DNA from: Eubacterium sp.
GTDB lineage: Bacteria; Bacillota; Clostridia; Lachnospirales; Lachnospiraceae
Direction of reading: 5' to 3'
DNA: 64,000 nt
Assembly: GCA_017539165.1 (NCBI GenBank)
Contig: JAFYHN010000098.1
Span: 1-64,000 of the forward strand
This document shows, piece by piece, positions 61,090 through 64,000 of this stretch. The notes below the pieces were generated by a model that was not told the origin of the DNA, made no database searches, and saw only the letters and a program-made list of their open reading frames with translations. The position numbers and the translations under genes were made by a program. Within the stretch, counting starts at the first letter, position 1. Each line of letters starts with the position of its first letter.

Positions 61090-64000
61090 TTATTCAAAGT
61101 CCTGTGGAATGACTCTCATTGCTTCAGCATCTCTCTTCTGAGCCTTCTCGATAGCATTATCGATAGCTTCCTCGAGACGATCAAGGTTACCCATTTCCAT
61201 ACCATCAAGTATACTTGAGATAGTCTTCTCAGTTTCATCTGATGCTGAATAACCCCTCTGATTGATATATGCCATACCAAACTTAGTCATATCAGCCTTA
61301 TCAATCTTAGTCATATCGATCAGGTACTCGAACTCTGAAAGAATCTCAGCAGTATTTCCGAACAGGTTAGAGATTGAATCAATCTCACCAGTAAGGATAA
61401 CTACGAAGTCCTTCTGATCTTTAGCTGAAAGCTGAACTATCTCAATAAGCTTCTGAGGTGAAACAAGACCGGCATTCTCAATAACGAGACATCCACCCTT
61501 TAACTTATCAAGGGCCTCGAAACCAACCTTACTGAGTGCCTTTGCCTTAATCTTAGCAATAGTTCTTGAACTACATACACCCATATCATAGAAGCTTCGA
61601 GCAAAGTCTTCACCAACACATACTGAACCGAAACCATACTGACCAAGGATAACTATATTTCTTGATCTGATAGTCTGTTCCATATTATCTGCGATATCGT
61701 TGAAAGTATCTACGATCTCATCAGCAGATGCCTTGATCTCAAGATATTTCTCAAGATAGTTAGCAGCAAGCGGAAGTCTCATTCCCGGAGCTGTCTTGGT
61801 AAGATCGATATCCATCTTATCAACTTCAGCTACCTTCTTCTCAGCAGCTTTAACAGCAGCTTCAAGTTCCTTAACCTTAGCCTTAGCTTCATCTACCTTA
61901 ACAGCAGAACCGCGTTTAGCAAAGTCTTCTTCGGCTTTCTTTCTGGCAGCTTCCATCTTATTCAGGATATCGCCGATGACCTTAGCTTTCTCACCAAGAG
62001 TGATCTCAGTCTTGGTAACCTTGGTCTTAGCTGTTCTCACTGCATCCTCAGCTGTCTTAACAGCCTTCTTAGCCGCTGCAACTTCAGCATCCTTAGCCTT
62101 TACTTCGCTATCTATTTCAGCTTTACTCTTCTTGAATTCCTCATCGAGTCTCTTGTTCTCAGAATCAATCTCTGCTTTAACCTGAGCTTCAGCCTTAGAC
62201 TTAGACTCAATCTCAGCAGCCTTTATTGCTTTAGCAATATTTGCTGCGATCTCATCAGCAGCCTTCTTCTCAGCTTCAGCAAATGCTGTCTGTCTGGCTC
62301 TGGAAGCCTCTTCTCTTCTCTGATCTATATCAGCTGACTTAGCCTGTACAGTCTGAACATCAGCCTTCTTGGATTCAACATCTGCCTTAGCATTAGCAAC
62401 CTTATCCTGAGCAGATTTAACAGCTTCTTTTGCAGCGTTAACAGCAGCTGTCTTAGTATTAACTTCAGCTTTTGCAGCTTCAACAGCAGACTGAGCTTCT
62501 GTAACACCTTTCTGAGCATTAGTTATATTACCATTTGCTGCATCAACCTTAGCTTTAATAGTATCTGCATTAGCTTTTGCATCAGCAAGAGCTTTTTCTG
62601 CAGCAGCAACAGCTGACATAGCTGAATCATATTCCGCCTGAACTGAGCTTGCAGCATCCTTAGCATTCTCTACTTCTACTTCTGCAAGAAGAACTCTTCC
62701 TTCAGCAGAATTTACATTATCTTCAGCAGCAGCAACAGCTTCTTCTGCCTTTGTAACAGAAAGTTCTGCAGCAGCAACTCCTTCTTCAGCTTTTGTAACT
62801 TCAGCCTCTGCTTCAGTAACCTTAGCCTGAGCAGCCTGAATCTCAGCCTTAAGTTTCTCTTCTTCAGCTGCAAACTTCTTGATTTCTTCCTCTTCAGCCT
62901 TGCTATTCTCAGCAGCTCTCTTCTTGGCCGCCTCATCGCCCTTAGTCTTACTGATAAGTTCTGCTGCAGCCTTAGCCTCAGAAAGAATTTTATCTCTGAT
63001 AGCATCCAGACCGGCATTTGCCTTCTCAGCAGCTGCTGCCTTGTCATTTGCAGTCTTCTCTTCAAGAGCTTTAATCTTGGTTTTAGCAAGAGCAAGAGCA
63101 TCTTCCTTAGCTTTAACGTCGTCCTTAGCCTTAACTACGCCGTTTTCTGCTTCCTTAACAGCATCCTTCGCAGCATTAACTGTCTTCTCAAACTCTTCCT
63201 TATCCTTGATAGCTGCATCCATATCAGCTTCAAGCTTATCTTCTTCAGCTGTTCTTGGAGCCTCACCAGATGATGTTGTTTCAACAACTGAATTCTTCTC
63301 AACCTCAACAACCTGCTTTTTAGCTTCTTCAACAGCCTTCTTAGCTTCTGCTAATGCATGCTCAGCTTCTTCTTTATACTTCTTACGCTGTTCAGCAGCG
63401 GCAGCCTTACGAGCTTCTTCAGCAGCTTTCTTACGCTGTTCCTCAAGAGCACGTCTCTTCTCAGCTTCTTCAGCAGCCTTCTGTGCAGCTTCTTCTGCCT
63501 TCTTAGCAGCGAGTTCTTCTTTCTTCTTAGCTTCTGCTTCTACCTTAGCAGCAGCTTCTGCCTTAGCATGTTCTGCAGCATCACCCTTAGAAGCATCCTC
63601 AGGCACCTTGATTGAAACCTTATCATCGCCCTTTTCCTGCTTCTTCTTCGCAGCTTTCTCTCTTGCAGCTGCAAGTCTTCTCTCCTGATCGTCAATGCCG
63701 CTGGACATCTTCTTCTTGCGTGCCTTACGCTCTTCAAACTGATCTTCGTAAGTAGGTCCACTTGAATCAAGTTCAACTTCATCGCCTTCCTGTTCCTCAG
63801 ATACATCCTTGAAACCATCCATAGATGAAGCCTGAGCCGCAAATGATGAATCCTCATCATCAACGTCATACATACTGTCAGAATCATCACCCTTAGTAGG
63901 AACGATGCTATCAAGATCATCTCCCTTGGAATCAGCTGAATCCCAACCATTCTTATCACCGAATAGACCAAGACCATCCTTACCATCGATATTGGCACCA
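61090..64000 (-). CDS. Very large coiled-coil protein with degenerate AAA-like C-terminus (cut by right edge)
   Basis: At least 969 residues: the frame is open past the first in-frame Met at 63873 to the right edge, where it encodes Gly/Asp-rich sequence (DGLGLFGDKNGWDS). Residues roughly 90-740 of the visible part are an Ala/Glu/Lys-rich coiled coil with repeated AEKKAxE-type heptads. The last ~190 residues (IVILGQYGFGSVCVGEDFA, LKGGCLVIENAGLV, DFVVILTGE) look like a CbxX/SpoVK-type AAA domain that lacks a normal GxxGxGKT P-loop. Function unknown. A structural or scaffolding role near MreB is a guess from position. Confidence 0.78.
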   Translation of the reverse strand, partial: GANIDGKDGLGLFGDKNGWDSADSKGDDLDSIVPTKGDDSDSMYDVDDEDSSFAAQASSMDGFKDVSEEQEGDEVELDSSGPTYEDQFEERKARKKKMSSGIDDQERRLAAAREKAAKKKQEKGDDKVSIKVPEDASKGDAAEHAKAEAAAKVEAEAKKKEELAAKKAEEAAQKAAEEAEKRRALEEQRKKAAEEARKAAAAEQRKKYKEEAEHALAEAKKAVEEAKKQVVEVEKNSVVETTSSGEAPRTAEEDKLEADMDAAIKDKEEFEKTVNAAKDAVKEAENGVVKAKDDVKAKEDALALAKTKIKALEEKTANDKAAAAEKANAGLDAIRDKILSEAKAAAELISKTKGDEAAKKRAAENSKAEEEEIKKFAAEEEKLKAEIQAAQAKVTEAEAEVTKAEEGVAAAELSVTKAEEAVAAAEDNVNSAEGRVLLAEVEVENAKDAASSVQAEYDSAMSAVAAAEKALADAKANADTIKAKVDAANGNITNAQKGVTEAQSAVEAAKAEVNTKTAAVNAAKEAVKSAQDKVANAKADVESKKADVQTVQAKSADIDQRREEASRARQTAFAEAEKKAADEIAANIAKAIKAAEIESKSKAEAQVKAEIDSENKRLDEEFKKSKAEIDSEVKAKDAEVAAAKKAVKTAEDAVRTAKTKVTKTEITLGEKAKVIGDILNKMEAARKKAEEDFAKRGSAVKVDEAKAKVKELEAAVKAAEKKVAEVDKMDIDLTKTAPGMRLPLAANYLEKYLEIKASADEIVDTFNDIADNMEQTIRSRNIVILGQYGFGSVCVGEDFARSFYDMGVCSSRTIAKIKAKALSKVGFEALDKLKGGCLVIENAGLVSPQKLIEIVQLSAKDQKDFVVILTGEIDSISNLFGNTAEILSEFEYLIDMTKIDKADMTKFGMAYINQRGYSASDETEKTISSILDGMEMGNLDRLEEAIDNAIEKAQKRDAEAMRVIPQDFE

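Noticed and set aside
62879-63688. Long plus-strand open frames opposite the coiled-coil gene
   Set aside because: They are Ser/Ala/Leu-rich mirror translations of a low-complexity GCN/GAR-rich coding strand, with no ribosome binding sites.

Overview
The window looks like chromosomal DNA from an anaerobic, butyrate-forming Firmicute of the Lachnospiraceae (Butyrivibrio/Roseburia-like). The grounds are a low G+C content, strong GGAGG ribosome binding sites, a complete thl-crt-hbd-bcd-etfB-etfA operon, [FeFe]-hydrogenase-type proteins, a PyrK/PyrD-type dihydroorotate dehydrogenase, a clostripain-like protease, ChW-repeat secreted proteins and gerW. The genus is an inference. Nearly every gene is on the minus strand; the clear plus-strand genes are a DUF4364-like regulator (10.6 kb), a tRNA-Leu (25.7 kb) and a 1407-codon CoA-dehydratase activase-like gene (38.7-42.9 kb).

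Layout. 0-5.5 kb: a pyrimidine cluster read leftward (pyrF-pyrK-pyrD, a small membrane protein, an M29 aminopeptidase, and a pyrimidine-nucleoside phosphorylase cut by the window edge). 5.5-10.5 kb: a stand-alone LytTR-type DNA-binding protein, a class A penicillin-binding protein and Rho. 11.2-15.0 kb: the classic tig-clpP-clpX-engB cluster. 15.1-25.6 kb: a tightly packed ten-gene run from galE through a TPR protein, RsmF-like, membrane protein, RluA-family, RecU, NadE, MiaB and a surface protein to MtnN.

25.8-34.1 kb is an AT-rich accessory region. It holds small secreted and membrane proteins, a decayed paralogue, four related ChW proteins, and an AAA-type ATPase whose ribosome binding site sits in a 29-bp tandem repeat. 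34.2-38.5 kb: a rhomboid-like/DUF2953/gerW operon. 42.9-46.1 kb: a 44-residue membrane peptide, a clostripain-family protease and a 226-bp multi-hairpin element. 46.1-52.2 kb: the butyrate operon, ending in a strong terminator. 52.4-58.8 kb: a redox cluster (hydrogenase-like catalytic protein, SpoIIE-type phosphatase, hydrogenase-like PAS sensor, 2Fe-2S protein, kinase-like protein, Rex). 59-64 kb: LysR regulator, MreB, and a very large coiled-coil protein cut by the right edge.

Most interesting: two promoters 10.8 kb apart, one before the ChW cluster and one before the 44-residue peptide, share the same architecture. Each has two GTCGTTCA(C/T) direct repeats 20 bp apart, then exactly 10 bp, then a -35 box. 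This is the geometry expected of a LytTR-type activator, and a LytTR-domain protein is encoded in the window. The ChW-side promoter appears to drive a leader of about 60 nt that ends in a terminator, suggesting attenuation or a small RNA. The 226-bp element at 45.8-46.1 kb (13-bp terminal inverted repeats enclosing at least five nested or adjacent hairpins) is the other strong candidate for something undescribed.
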